Positions 26,684 through 34,464 of a stretch of DNA of 64,000 nucleotides are shown piece by piece. Source of the stretch: Cyanobium sp. FACHB-13342 (GTDB lineage Bacteria; Cyanobacteriota; Cyanobacteriia; PCC-6307; Cyanobiaceae). Numbering within the stretch: position 1 is the first letter of the stretch; each line of letters starts with the position of its first letter. Under the pieces are notes generated by a model that saw only the letters and a list, made by a program, of their open reading frames with translations, made no database searches and was not told the origin of the DNA. The position numbers and the translations under genes are program-made. The stretch lies in contig NZ_JACJRT010000008.1 of the NCBI RefSeq assembly GCF_014697415.1, positions 372,001 to 436,000 on the forward strand. The letters are read 5' to 3'.

Positions 26684-27319
26684 ATGGGCCGATCATCCTC
26701 GCCCCTGCCCTTGGAGCCCCCATCCCCCCGTCCCGCCGAAAGTCCGCTGGTGCTGCTGCGCCGCCAGATCCTGCCGGTGCTGGCCTGGGTGGCCCTGGCC
26801 CTGGTGCTGCGCTGGGCGGTGGTGGAACCGCGCTGGATTCCTTCCGGCTCCATGTTGCCCAGCCTCCAGCTCCAGGATCGGGTGCTGGTGGAGAAGCTGC
26901 GGGCGCGCCTGCATCGCCCCCTGCCGGTGGGAACCGTGGTGGTATTCCGCCCACCCCCTGCCCTACTTGAGGCGGGCTACGACCCGAACGCCGCCCTGAT
27001 CAAGCGGGTGGTGGCCCAGGCGGGGGATCGGATCGAAGTGCGCCAAGGGGTGCTCTGGCGCAACGGGTCGCCGGCCCCGATCGACTGGTCGGCCGAACCG
27101 ATGGACTACAGCCTGGCGCCGCTCACCGTTCCCCCAGACCACCTGATGGTGCTGGGGGACAACCGCAATGCCAGCCTGGATTCCCACCTCTGGGGCCCCC
27201 TGCCCCGGGACGCGGTGATCGGCACGGCCGTGCTGCGCTACTGGCCGGCGAACCGCATGGGCTGGTTACGGTTGTCCGCCATGGGGCACCCCCCTGGTGG
27301 GCCGGAAGAGCTGGGGTAG
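26684..27319 (+). CDS. lepB: Signal peptidase I
   Basis: A 211-residue membrane-anchored protease that removes signal peptides of exported proteins. One N-terminal membrane helix (about residues 28-48) precedes the catalytic Ser56 in IPSGSMLPS and the general-base Lys107 in LIKRVVA. The GDNRNASLDSHLWGPL box is present. Length is normal for cyanobacterial LepB. It shares a 15-base start-to-start gap with menD on the other strand. Its TAG stop is part of the candidate -10 of the next gene. Confidence 0.95.
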   Translation: MGRSSSPLPLEPPSPRPAESPLVLLRRQILPVLAWVALALVLRWAVVEPRWIPSGSMLPSLQLQDRVLVEKLRARLHRPLPVGTVVVFRPPPALLEAGYDPNAALIKRVVAQAGDRIEVRQGVLWRNGSPAPIDWSAEPMDYSLAPLTVPPDHLMVLGDNRNASLDSHLWGPLPRDAVIGTAVLRYWPANRMGWLRLSAMGHPPGGPEELG

Positions 27320-27322
27320 GGT
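27317..27322 (+). promoter_or_regulatory. Candidate -10 for the DUF760 gene containing the lepB stop codon
   Basis: TAGGGT begins with the lepB stop TAG and lies 27 bases before the DUF760 ATG. Confidence 0.35.
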
Positions 27323-27349
27323 GCAGCCCGGACGCAGCGCACACCGGCG

Positions 27350-27709
27350 ATGTTTAACCCGGAGTTCCTGACCACCGACAACGAGGCGATCAGCGGCAAC
27401 ACGCTGATTCAGTACCTCCAGGAGCAGTCTCCAGAGGTGCTGCAGCGGGTGGCGCGCTCGGCCAGCGGCGACATTCAGGACATCATTCGCCACAACGTGC
27501 AGGGCCTGCTGGGCATGCTCCCCGGCGAGCAGTTTGAGGTGAAGATTCAGACCAACCGCGACAACCTCGCCGGGCTGCTGGCCTCCGCCATGATGACGGG
27601 GTACTTCCTGCGCCAGATGGAACAGCGCATGGAGTTGGATAGCAGCCTGCTCGGCAGCGGCGAATTGGATGCGGACCTGGACGCCGATCCTGGCGAACTT
27701 CGGCTCTGA
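27350..27709 (+). CDS. DUF760 family protein
   Basis: A 119-residue acidic soluble protein. It matches DUF760 of cyanobacteria and plastids in length and in segments such as LIQYLQEQSPEVLQRVA, IIRHNVQGLLGMLP and LAGLLASAMMTGYFLRQMEQRM. The function is unknown; no catalytic residues stand out. The last 20 residues are an acidic tail. It is convergent with the DUF4336 gene. A 12-base perfect palindrome GGCGGGCCCGCC at 27714-27725 lies just after the stop, without a T-run. Confidence 0.88.
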   Translation: MFNPEFLTTDNEAISGNTLIQYLQEQSPEVLQRVARSASGDIQDIIRHNVQGLLGMLPGEQFEVKIQTNRDNLAGLLASAMMTGYFLRQMEQRMELDSSLLGSGELDADLDADPGELRL

Positions 27710-27733
27710 CGGGGGCGGGCCCGCCGATCGGGT

Positions 27734-28906
27734 TCAGGACTGGGAACTGGGATTTTCGGGAACCAAACCCAACCGCAGCAGGGCCCTGTCGATCCCAGCC
27801 AGGTAGGCCCAACTCCCCCCGTCTGGCGCCCAGGGGCGCGCTTCCAGCCCGGTAGCCAGCGCCTCGAGCTGCTCCCCACTACAGGCCACGGGGGCCTCGT
27901 AATGGGCTGGCACCAGCCAGCGCAGCTCAGGCTCCGCCGCCAGGGTCCGAATCCAGGCCAGCAGGGCGGCCTGGCAGCGCGGAAACACCAACCGCTCCAG
28001 CACCGGGGCCACCTGAAGGGCTGGCCCATCCGCGGGCACCAGGCGGCGAAAGTCGGCGGACCAGTCGTCATGCCAGCGGAAGGGGTACAGGCCGAAATAG
28101 GCCTGGGGAGAACGGACCCCCCGGGCCAGCACGCCCCCCAGCAGCTCCCCCCATCCCGGCACCACCAGAGGATCCGGACGCAGATAGGAGGCAAACAGCA
28201 CCAGCCGCTGCCAACCGCGCCGGCGCCGCTCCGGCGAGTCGGAGAGGGGTTCATCCCCCCGGTCCCGGGCATGGAACAACAGGGGGGTGGGATCGGCGCG
28301 GAACAACTCCGGTGGCTCCGGACCAATCGCCACCAGGGCGTCGGTGACCAGCAGGCAGCCACTGGCCCGATGCAGACAGGCGGCCTCCATGAAGGTGCCC
28401 AGGCCGAGATCGAGGGGACCCAGCGGAATCCAGCTGAGTTCATCGGCATGGGGCAAGCCCTGCTCAAACAACACCCGGGTGAGGGACGCCGGAAAGCCAA
28501 GCCAGGCCAGGGGCAGGGGCAGGGGAAAACTCCACTGCCGTGGGGTCACCCACACCTGGGCTGTCGGGAAGGCCCGGGCCATGGCCGGCACCGGCAGCTT
28601 GTGCTCCAGGCCGGAGCTGGTGGGGAGCACGATGGTGCACACCGGCCCGTAGCGACCCTCCAGTTCGGCCAGGGCAGCGCGCACCTCACCGGTGGGCGGC
28701 ACGGGGGCGTAGAGCAGCAGGCCCCGGCGCAGCCGCAGCACCGTCATCCGGATCGGCACGGCCACATAGAACACCCCCTGCAGCTGCTCCAGGCTCCAGA
28801 CCTGGCCTGGAATCAACTCCCGCACCAGGGTGCGACGCCGGCCATAGGGGTAAAGCGGCAGCAGGGGCCACCAGGGCCAGCGCTGATCGGCGGACACGGC
28901 AGACAC
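27734..28906 (-). CDS. DUF4336 domain protein
   Basis: A 390-residue protein with the DUF4336 pattern: LVRELIPGQVWSLEQLQGVFYVAVPIRMTVLRL near the N terminus, PTSSGLEHKLPVPAMARAFP and VPAHYEAPV near the C terminus. DUF4336 is related to the metallo-beta-lactamase fold, with His and Asp residues that might bind metal, but no enzyme activity is established. The start is GTG, one base after the ZIP transporter stop, so the two are co-transcribed. Confidence 0.85.
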   Translation of the reverse strand: MSAVSADQRWPWWPLLPLYPYGRRRTLVRELIPGQVWSLEQLQGVFYVAVPIRMTVLRLRRGLLLYAPVPPTGEVRAALAELEGRYGPVCTIVLPTSSGLEHKLPVPAMARAFPTAQVWVTPRQWSFPLPLPLAWLGFPASLTRVLFEQGLPHADELSWIPLGPLDLGLGTFMEAACLHRASGCLLVTDALVAIGPEPPELFRADPTPLLFHARDRGDEPLSDSPERRRRGWQRLVLFASYLRPDPLVVPGWGELLGGVLARGVRSPQAYFGLYPFRWHDDWSADFRRLVPADGPALQVAPVLERLVFPRCQAALLAWIRTLAAEPELRWLVPAHYEAPVACSGEQLEALATGLEARPWAPDGGSWAYLAGIDRALLRLGLVPENPSSQS

Positions 28907-28907
28907 C

Positions 28908-29708
28908 TCAGGCCAGCAACACCAGACTGATGCTCATCACCACCATCCCCGCCGTAACCCCGGCAATCATCAGGTGGTGATGGGCTCCCGTGCGCTGGGC
29001 AGCCGGCAGTAGCTCATCGAGGCAGATGTACACCATCAGGCCGGCCACACTGGCAAACACCACCCCCATCACCGTGTCGTTGAGGAACGAGCGCAGGAAG
29101 CCGTAGCCCACCACGGCGCCGATCGGCTCCGCCAGACCTGAGGCAAAGGACACCCAGAACGCCTTGCTGCGACTGCCGGTGGCGAAATACACCGGGGCCG
29201 AAATGGCCAGGCCTTCCGGGATGTTGTGGATGGCGATCGCGATGGCAATGCCGATGCCCAGCCGGGGGCTGGAGAGGGCTCCCACAAAGGTGGCGAGTCC
29301 CTCCGGAAAGTTGTGAATCCCGATCGCCAGGGCCGAAAACAATCCCGTGCGCAGCAGGGTGCGCGAGCGGGCCCCGGTTGGATCGGTCTCCGGCAGGGCC
29401 AGGCTATGGCTGGGCAGGGAATGGTCGATCAGGGCGATCAGCAGCATGCCGGCGAAAAAAGCCAACACGGTGGCGGCATAGCCGGTGGCGGGTCCAAGGC
29501 CGAGCGACAGGGCCTGGCGAGCCTTGGGAAAGATCTCCACGAAGGAGACGTAAATCATCACCCCGGCCGAAAAGCTGAGCGACAGGGTCAGCACCCGGGG
29601 GCTGAAGCGCCGGGACAGTAAGCCCAGCAGGCTGCCTAACCCCGTGCAGAGTCCGGCTGCCAGGGTGAGCAGAAAGGCAAACAGCACCCGCTGATCCAGC
29701 TCAAACAA
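28908..29708 (-). CDS. zupT: ZIP-family metal transporter (ZupT-like)
   Basis: A 266-residue integral membrane protein with about eight hydrophobic segments. The two signature metal-site helices are present: IGIHNFPEGLATF (TM4) and IAIHNIPEGLAIS (TM5), with His, Asn, Pro and Glu that bind divalent metal during import. ZupT takes up zinc, iron and other divalent cations. The start is TTG at 29708, which leads straight into the first helix; no ATG fits. It lies between the DUF697 and DUF4336 genes and within 2.5 kb of a CDF exporter on the other strand. Confidence 0.92.
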   Translation of the reverse strand: MFELDQRVLFAFLLTLAAGLCTGLGSLLGLLSRRFSPRVLTLSLSFSAGVMIYVSFVEIFPKARQALSLGLGPATGYAATVLAFFAGMLLIALIDHSLPSHSLALPETDPTGARSRTLLRTGLFSALAIGIHNFPEGLATFVGALSSPRLGIGIAIAIAIHNIPEGLAISAPVYFATGSRSKAFWVSFASGLAEPIGAVVGYGFLRSFLNDTVMGVVFASVAGLMVYICLDELLPAAQRTGAHHHLMIAGVTAGMVVMSISLVLLA

Positions 29709-29735
29709 GGGCCCTGCTCCGCAGATGCGGCATCC

Positions 29736-31190
29736 TCAGAACGCATGTTCGCAGGCCGTTGATCCGCCGTCCGCCGCTGGGACAGGCTGGCTGCGCAGCC
29801 ACTGGCGCCCCTGCTCCAGAAAAGCGGACCAATCCAGCTTCTCCGCCTCGGCCGCCTGGGCCACCAGAAGTGGGGCCTGGCGCTTGATCGCCGCGAGGTC
29901 GGGCTCACTCACCCCAGCGGAGAGGGCCAACATGTCGGCCATGGCGTGGGCGACCACCCGGGTGAGGTAGGCGGCGCTGAGGGCCTGCATGGCCCCCCCC
30001 ACCAACCAGGTTGCCCCGTGCCACTTGACCAGACCGGCCAGGGCTTGGCTGCTCCACTCCACCACCCCCAGGGCCAGCGAAGCCTTGGCCAATTCAGCAG
30101 CGGCGGCCTGCAGTTGCTCCAGGGTCCAGGGACAATCCCAGAGCCGGGCCATCTCCTGCAGCATCAGCCCATTGGCCACCGCCAACACGAGCAGGTCGAG
30201 GCTGGGCAAGGGGGCCGCCACCACACCGGCTGCCACGATCCACTGGGTGCGGCGCTGCAGCGGTCGGAACAGCTCCCGGCGCTGCTGCTCGAGATCGCGC
30301 TGCCAGCGGCCGTGCAGCTGCTGCAAGCGGCGCAGCTGGCGGGCCTGGCGCAGGCTGGCGGCGGCGGGGCCCAGGTCCCGGGCCAGGGGGGCCAGGCTGC
30401 TGGCCAGGGTCTGGGGCTGTCCATCCCAGAACAGAAGACGGGCCGAAAGTTCCGCACCGAGCTGGGCCTGGAGTTCGGCAGCCAGCTGGTCGGGGCCCGG
30501 TCCCTCGCCGTTGTGGTGCACCAACAGCCAGGCGGGTTGGCCCTGGGGGAGGGCTTCCAACCAACGCAGCTCAGCCGCGGACAGGGGCATGCGCAGGTGG
30601 TGAATCAGGCCATCACAGGCTTCGAACACCGGTGGCCAGCACCAGTCCGCACTCCAGGGCGGCAAGGGGTGGGCCCAGTGGAGCTGGATGGGCTCCGGGC
30701 CTCGCAGGGCCTCCAGCAGGGTGCCCTGCAGCTCGCCCGACGGAGGATTGGTGCCCACCAGGGCGAGCGTCAAGCCCGCCCGTCCCAACTCCTGGCGCAG
30801 GCAAGCCAGCTGGTTGGCGCGCTCGAGGCGGGCGGCCTCCAGCACGGCTCCAGCGGGGCTGCTGGCATCCACCTGGGCACCGGCGAGCTTGCCAAACTGG
30901 GCTTCGAGCCGCTCCAGCCGCTCCAGCCAACCCGGCACATCCGTTGCGGATGGCCCCAGCGGCCGCGGGCGCCGCCACCACCAGGCCCCAAGCGCCAATC
31001 CCGCCAAGGTGATGCCGGGCGAGAGAGGCAGATGGCTGAGGCGCAGCAGGCCATCGGTGACCAGCCAGCCAGCCAGGCCCAAGCCCAGGGGGGGGAGCCA
31101 GGGTCTGAGCGCAGGCGGCACGGCCTGACGGGCCGCAGCCAGCCCAGCGAGCTCGGAGGGGATCACCGGCGGCGTCAACGGCGCGGACAA
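29736..31190 (-). CDS. DUF697-type membrane protein, YcjF-like
   Basis: A 484-residue protein. The N-terminal region has two hydrophobic stretches (about 30-72), a middle region (about 90-290) that resembles a degraded P-loop GTPase (TLALVGTNPPSGELQGTLLEAL, with no GxxxxGK[ST]), and a C-terminal DUF697-like membrane part (about 305-440: VAAGVVAAPLPSLDLLVLAVANGLM). Cyanobacterial homologues are often annotated as YcjF/DUF697 GTPase-like proteins. Here the nucleotide site looks dead. The start is TTG at 31190, uncertain. The role is not known; it heads the ZIP/DUF4336 group. Confidence 0.7.
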   Translation of the reverse strand: MSAPLTPPVIPSELAGLAAARQAVPPALRPWLPPLGLGLAGWLVTDGLLRLSHLPLSPGITLAGLALGAWWWRRPRPLGPSATDVPGWLERLERLEAQFGKLAGAQVDASSPAGAVLEAARLERANQLACLRQELGRAGLTLALVGTNPPSGELQGTLLEALRGPEPIQLHWAHPLPPWSADWCWPPVFEACDGLIHHLRMPLSAAELRWLEALPQGQPAWLLVHHNGEGPGPDQLAAELQAQLGAELSARLLFWDGQPQTLASSLAPLARDLGPAAASLRQARQLRRLQQLHGRWQRDLEQQRRELFRPLQRRTQWIVAAGVVAAPLPSLDLLVLAVANGLMLQEMARLWDCPWTLEQLQAAAAELAKASLALGVVEWSSQALAGLVKWHGATWLVGGAMQALSAAYLTRVVAHAMADMLALSAGVSEPDLAAIKRQAPLLVAQAAEAEKLDWSAFLEQGRQWLRSQPVPAADGGSTACEHAF

Positions 31191-31191
31191 C

Positions 31192-31202
31192 GATGCAGCA
31201 TC
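31192..31202. promoter_or_regulatory. 11-bp dyad between the DUF697 and CDF genes
   Basis: GATGC-A-GCATC is a perfect inverted repeat next to the DUF697 start, in the 96-base divergent region. A second dyad, GGCCT-GCC-AGGCC, lies at 31264-31276, 10 bases before the CDF start and could hide its ribosome site. Both are short and may be chance. Confidence 0.25.
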
Positions 31203-31286
31203 TTTAGCTCAGCTTGGAACAGTGCGCCGGCGTGGAATGCCAATAGCGTGGGGTGCAGTTGGGGGCCTGCCAGGCCAGATCAGGGT

Positions 31287-32237
31287 TTGGGAGACAAGCA
31301 CCTGCACCACCACCAGCGCGACCTGGGGGACAACCCCCGGGACAACCGCCAACAGGTCAAGCGGGTGCTGTTGGTGGCGCTCGCCGTCAACGTCAGCATG
31401 ACGCTGTTGAAATTGCTGGTGGGCCTGCTGAGTGGCTCCCTGGCCGTGCTGGCTGACGCCATGCACAGCGCCACCGACGGCTTGTCGAGCCTGTTGGGCC
31501 TGCTCACCAATGGGCTCTCCGATCCCGAACCCGACCGGGATCACCCCTATGGCCATCACAAGTACGAGGCCCTGGGGGCACTGGCCATCGCCGCCTTCAT
31601 CCTGTTCACCGCCTTTGAAATCCTCCAGACCGCGGTGCATCGGCTCCGGGGTGGACTGCAGCCCCTGCGGCTGGACAGTCAGGAGCTGTTGTTGCTTCTG
31701 GTGGTGCTGGGCTTCAACATCCTGCTCGCCAGCTACGAAAGGGCCGAGGGGCGGCGGCTGGGCAGCCCCCTGCTCACGGCCGATGCCACCCACACCAGCA
31801 GTGACATCTGGACCACAGCCGTGGTGCTGGTGGGACTCAGCGGAGCCGTCTGGCTGAATCTCTCCTGGCTAGACGTGGCCCTGGCCATTCCGCTCTGCCT
31901 GCTGCTGGTGCGGGTGTGCTGGACCGTGCTGCGCTCCAACCTGCCCTTGCTGGTGGACCAGATCGCCATCGCGCCGGAGGCGATTCACCAGGTGGCCATG
32001 GGGGTTCCCGGGGTGCTCAACTGCCACGACATCGCCAGCAGGGGCGTGCTCGGACGGCAGGTGTTCATTGACATGCATATGGTGGTGGATGCCAACGACC
32101 TGCCCACGGCCCACCGGATCACGGAGCTGGTGGAGGAACACCTGGAAAGCCGCTTTGGCAAGGTGCGCTGCACGATCCACCTGGAACCGCGGGAATACGC
32201 CAGCCCGGCGATCACCTTTAAGGGGGCCCATGGCTGA
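31287..32237 (+). CDS. Cation diffusion facilitator (CDF) family transporter
   Basis: A 316-residue membrane exporter with six predicted helices and a C-terminal cytoplasmic domain (about 225-316). The metal site is seen as DAMHSATD in TM2 and DATHTSSD in TM5. CDF proteins expel Zn, Mn, Fe, Co or Cd in exchange for protons; the metal cannot be told here. A His-rich N-terminal stretch (KHLHHHQ) may bind metal. Start is TTG at 31287; a GTG at 31248 in the same frame would add 13 residues. Its stop lies 8 bases inside the next gene. Confidence 0.9.
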   Translation: MGDKHLHHHQRDLGDNPRDNRQQVKRVLLVALAVNVSMTLLKLLVGLLSGSLAVLADAMHSATDGLSSLLGLLTNGLSDPEPDRDHPYGHHKYEALGALAIAAFILFTAFEILQTAVHRLRGGLQPLRLDSQELLLLLVVLGFNILLASYERAEGRRLGSPLLTADATHTSSDIWTTAVVLVGLSGAVWLNLSWLDVALAIPLCLLLVRVCWTVLRSNLPLLVDQIAIAPEAIHQVAMGVPGVLNCHDIASRGVLGRQVFIDMHMVVDANDLPTAHRITELVEEHLESRFGKVRCTIHLEPREYASPAITFKGAHG

Positions 32238-32742
32238 GCTCCTGGAGGCCCTGACGGCGCGGCAGCGACGCCTGCTCCAGGACTGGGCGGGGGAGCTGGA
32301 GGCCGCTCCGGCTTGGTGCGGATCCCTGCCGGTGGCCATCCTCGAGCGCTGCTGGCTGCGGCTGCGACGGGTGCCCATCGAGCAACTGGCCCTGGTGCTG
32401 CCCCCCGATGCCAGTGCCGATGCCCCGGAGCTGGTGCGCTACCGCGCCTGGATCGCCGCTGGAGAGCCGGCCTGGTCGGCCCAGTTGCGCTGCTGGCAGG
32501 AATTTGGCCAGCCGGCCTGCCAGGAAGCCCAACGCCATTTCTGGAACCACCAGGACCGGGGCAACCACGGCTGGACCCTGGAGGCCTATCTCGACCTAGT
32601 GGACACCTACCGCCGCCAGGTGGAGCCCGGTGCCCAGCGGTGCCTTCCCCTCCTGGTGCTGGCCCGCGCCGGCCAACGGGAACCCCACACCCTGCACTGG
32701 CTCACCCCCCTGGGCCGGCCGATGCGGCACACTTGCGCCTGA
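32230..32742 (+). CDS. Conserved cyanobacterial hypothetical protein
   Basis: A 170-residue soluble protein with many Trp, Leu and Arg residues: RLLQDWAGELEAAPAW, LERCWLRLRRVPIEQLA, HFWNHQDRGNHGWTLEAYLD. I do not recognise a named family. No signal or membrane segment is seen. It overlaps the CDF gene by 8 bases, so it is translated with it, and the RGG-rich gene starts 17 bases after its stop. Confidence 0.75.
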   Translation: MAELLEALTARQRRLLQDWAGELEAAPAWCGSLPVAILERCWLRLRRVPIEQLALVLPPDASADAPELVRYRAWIAAGEPAWSAQLRCWQEFGQPACQEAQRHFWNHQDRGNHGWTLEAYLDLVDTYRRQVEPGAQRCLPLLVLARAGQREPHTLHWLTPLGRPMRHTCA

Positions 32743-32759
32743 CTGCAAAGGCTGCGGCC

Positions 32760-33269
32760 ATGGCCGACGACACGACCACCTCCCATCCCCGCGACGACCG
32801 GGGGGAACGGCCCAGTGGCGGCCGCCCTCCAGGCAACCGTGAACCCGGCGGATTCCGCATTCGTCTGAGCGACAACGAGATGCGCGCCGCCCGCGCCATC
32901 CAGGAGAGCTTTGGTCTGCGCTCCACCGTGGCCGCCCTGGGATTTGCGATCCGCACCGTCGCCCAGTTGCTGGAGGACGGCCAACTCGACGCCCTCGTCG
33001 CCCAGCAGCGGGCCCAGGGTGGCAACCGTGGCGGCGATAGACCCCGTGGGGATGGCCCCCGCGGCGGCGGTGAAGGTCGGGGCAGCCGCCCGGAGCGTGG
33101 CCCCCGCATTGATCCCTTTGCCAGGCCCAGCAAGCCGGCCCCGCCTGCCCCCGCGGTTGAGGAGGAGCCCACCCCCGCCATGGCCGAACCGGCCCCTGCC
33201 GAACCCGCCGAAGCGGTGAGCCCGGAGACAGCCACCGAGCCGTCCGGCTCGGACAGCGTCGAGAGCTGA
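32760..33269 (+). CDS. Hypothetical protein with RGG-rich linker
   Basis: A 169-residue protein with three parts. The N terminus (about 1-30) is low complexity. A folded helical core (about 31-85: FRIRLSDNEMRAARAIQESFGLRSTVAALGFAIRTVAQLL) looks like a ribbon-helix-helix-type domain or similar small helical module. The rest is an Arg/Gly-rich stretch with several RG and RGG motifs (about 88-120) and an acidic Pro/Ala tail. RGG stretches bind RNA in many proteins. It sits 5 bases before trpS. The function is unknown. Confidence 0.75.
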   Translation: MADDTTTSHPRDDRGERPSGGRPPGNREPGGFRIRLSDNEMRAARAIQESFGLRSTVAALGFAIRTVAQLLEDGQLDALVAQQRAQGGNRGGDRPRGDGPRGGGEGRGSRPERGPRIDPFARPSKPAPPAPAVEEEPTPAMAEPAPAEPAEAVSPETATEPSGSDSVES

Positions 33270-33274
33270 GTCCC

Positions 33275-34315
33275 ATGCCACGGCCGAGGGTTCTGTCCGG
33301 GGTCCAACCCACCGGGGCTTTACACCTCGGCAACTGGCTCGGGGCCATCCGCAACTGGGTTGCGCTTCAAGACAGCCACGACCCCTATTTCTGCGTGGTG
33401 GACCTGCATGCCATCACCGTTCCCCACGATCCGGCACGCCTGGCGGAGGACACCCTCACCACTGCAGCCCTCTATCTGGCCTGTGGCATCGATCCCCAGC
33501 GATCCACGGTGTTCGTGCAGAGCCACGTCAGCGCCCACAGCGAGCTGGCCTGGTTGCTGAATTGTGTGACGCCGCTCAACTGGCTGGAACGCATGATCCA
33601 GTTCAAGGAAAAGGCGATCAAGCAGGGCGACCAGGTGTCGGTGGGCCTGCTCGATTACCCGGTGCTGATGGCCGCCGACATCCTTCTGTATGACGCTGAC
33701 CTGGTGCCGGTGGGCGAAGACCAGAAACAGCACCTGGAACTGGCCCGAGATATTGCCCAGCAGCGCATCAACGCCCGATTCGCCCCCCGCGACGGGGCCG
33801 GCGAGCCAATCCCGGTGCTCAAGGTGCCGGAGCCGCTGATCCTCAGGGAAGGAGCCCGGGTGATGAGCCTCACCGACGGCAGCAGCAAGATGAGCAAGAG
33901 CGATCCCAATGAGGGCTCGCGCATCAGCCTGCTCGATCCCCCCGAGCTGATCACGAAAAAGATCAAGCGCGCCAAAACCGACCCCACCATGGGTCTGGAA
34001 TTCGGCAATCCCGAGCGCCCCGAGGCCGACAACCTGCTCGGCCTGTATGCCCTGCTGACGGGCAAGGGCCGGGAGCAGGCCTCCCAGGAGTGCGGCGCGA
34101 TGGGCTGGGGCACCTTCAAGCCCCTGCTGGCGGATGCTGCCGTGGAAGCCCTGCGCCCTGTCCAGGAGCGCTACCAGCAATGGCGCCAGGATCCCGGGGC
34201 TGTGGAGGCGGTGCTGCGGGATGGAGAGGCCAAAGCGGCCGCCGTGGCTGAGGACACCCTGGATCGGGTGCGCCAGGCCCTCGGATTCCTGCCGCGCAGC
34301 CGGGCTGGGTCCTGA
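33275..34315 (+). CDS. trpS: Tryptophanyl-tRNA synthetase
   Basis: A 346-residue class I aminoacyl-tRNA synthetase that charges tRNA-Trp. The HIGH-type motif is GALHLGNWLGAI and the KMSKS loop is SSKMSKSDPNEGS. The segment YDADLVPVGEDQKQHLEL is diagnostic for TrpRS. The length (about 340) is normal. It starts 5 bases after the RGG-rich gene. An AT-rich inverted repeat follows 13 bases after the stop. Confidence 0.97.
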   Translation: MPRPRVLSGVQPTGALHLGNWLGAIRNWVALQDSHDPYFCVVDLHAITVPHDPARLAEDTLTTAALYLACGIDPQRSTVFVQSHVSAHSELAWLLNCVTPLNWLERMIQFKEKAIKQGDQVSVGLLDYPVLMAADILLYDADLVPVGEDQKQHLELARDIAQQRINARFAPRDGAGEPIPVLKVPEPLILREGARVMSLTDGSSKMSKSDPNEGSRISLLDPPELITKKIKRAKTDPTMGLEFGNPERPEADNLLGLYALLTGKGREQASQECGAMGWGTFKPLLADAAVEALRPVQERYQQWRQDPGAVEAVLRDGEAKAAAVAEDTLDRVRQALGFLPRSRAGS

Positions 34316-34328
34316 ACCTTCGGGCCAG

Positions 34329-34353
34329 CAATGATCAGCCAAACTAATCATTG
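34329..34353. other. AT-rich inverted repeat after trpS
   Basis: CAATGAT and ATCATTG form a perfect 7-base stem around an 11-base loop, unusually AT-rich for this region. No T-run follows, so it is not a classic terminator. It may be an operator or promoter-associated site for the downstream lysozyme gene, whose start is 111 bases away. The rest of 34354-34464 shows nothing I can name. Confidence 0.35.
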
Positions 34354-34464
34354 GCGACGCGCTGCGGACGGGTGCAGGACGCCAAAGCCGGAAGCCACGA
34401 GTCCCGAACAAGACCAGTGACTCCCAGGGATCGCGACTGAGACACAGCACGACAGGGGCGCCCT

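Noticed and set aside
27714-27725. 12-base palindrome GGCGGGCCCGCC after the DUF760 gene
   Set aside because: GC palindromes of this size are expected in such a GC-rich sequence and there is no T-run, so I do not call it a terminator.
29946-31250. Long plus-strand frame joined to the CDF gene
   Set aside because: The upstream 430 codons are antisense to the DUF697 gene and Gln-rich; only the part from about 31287 matches CDF transporters.
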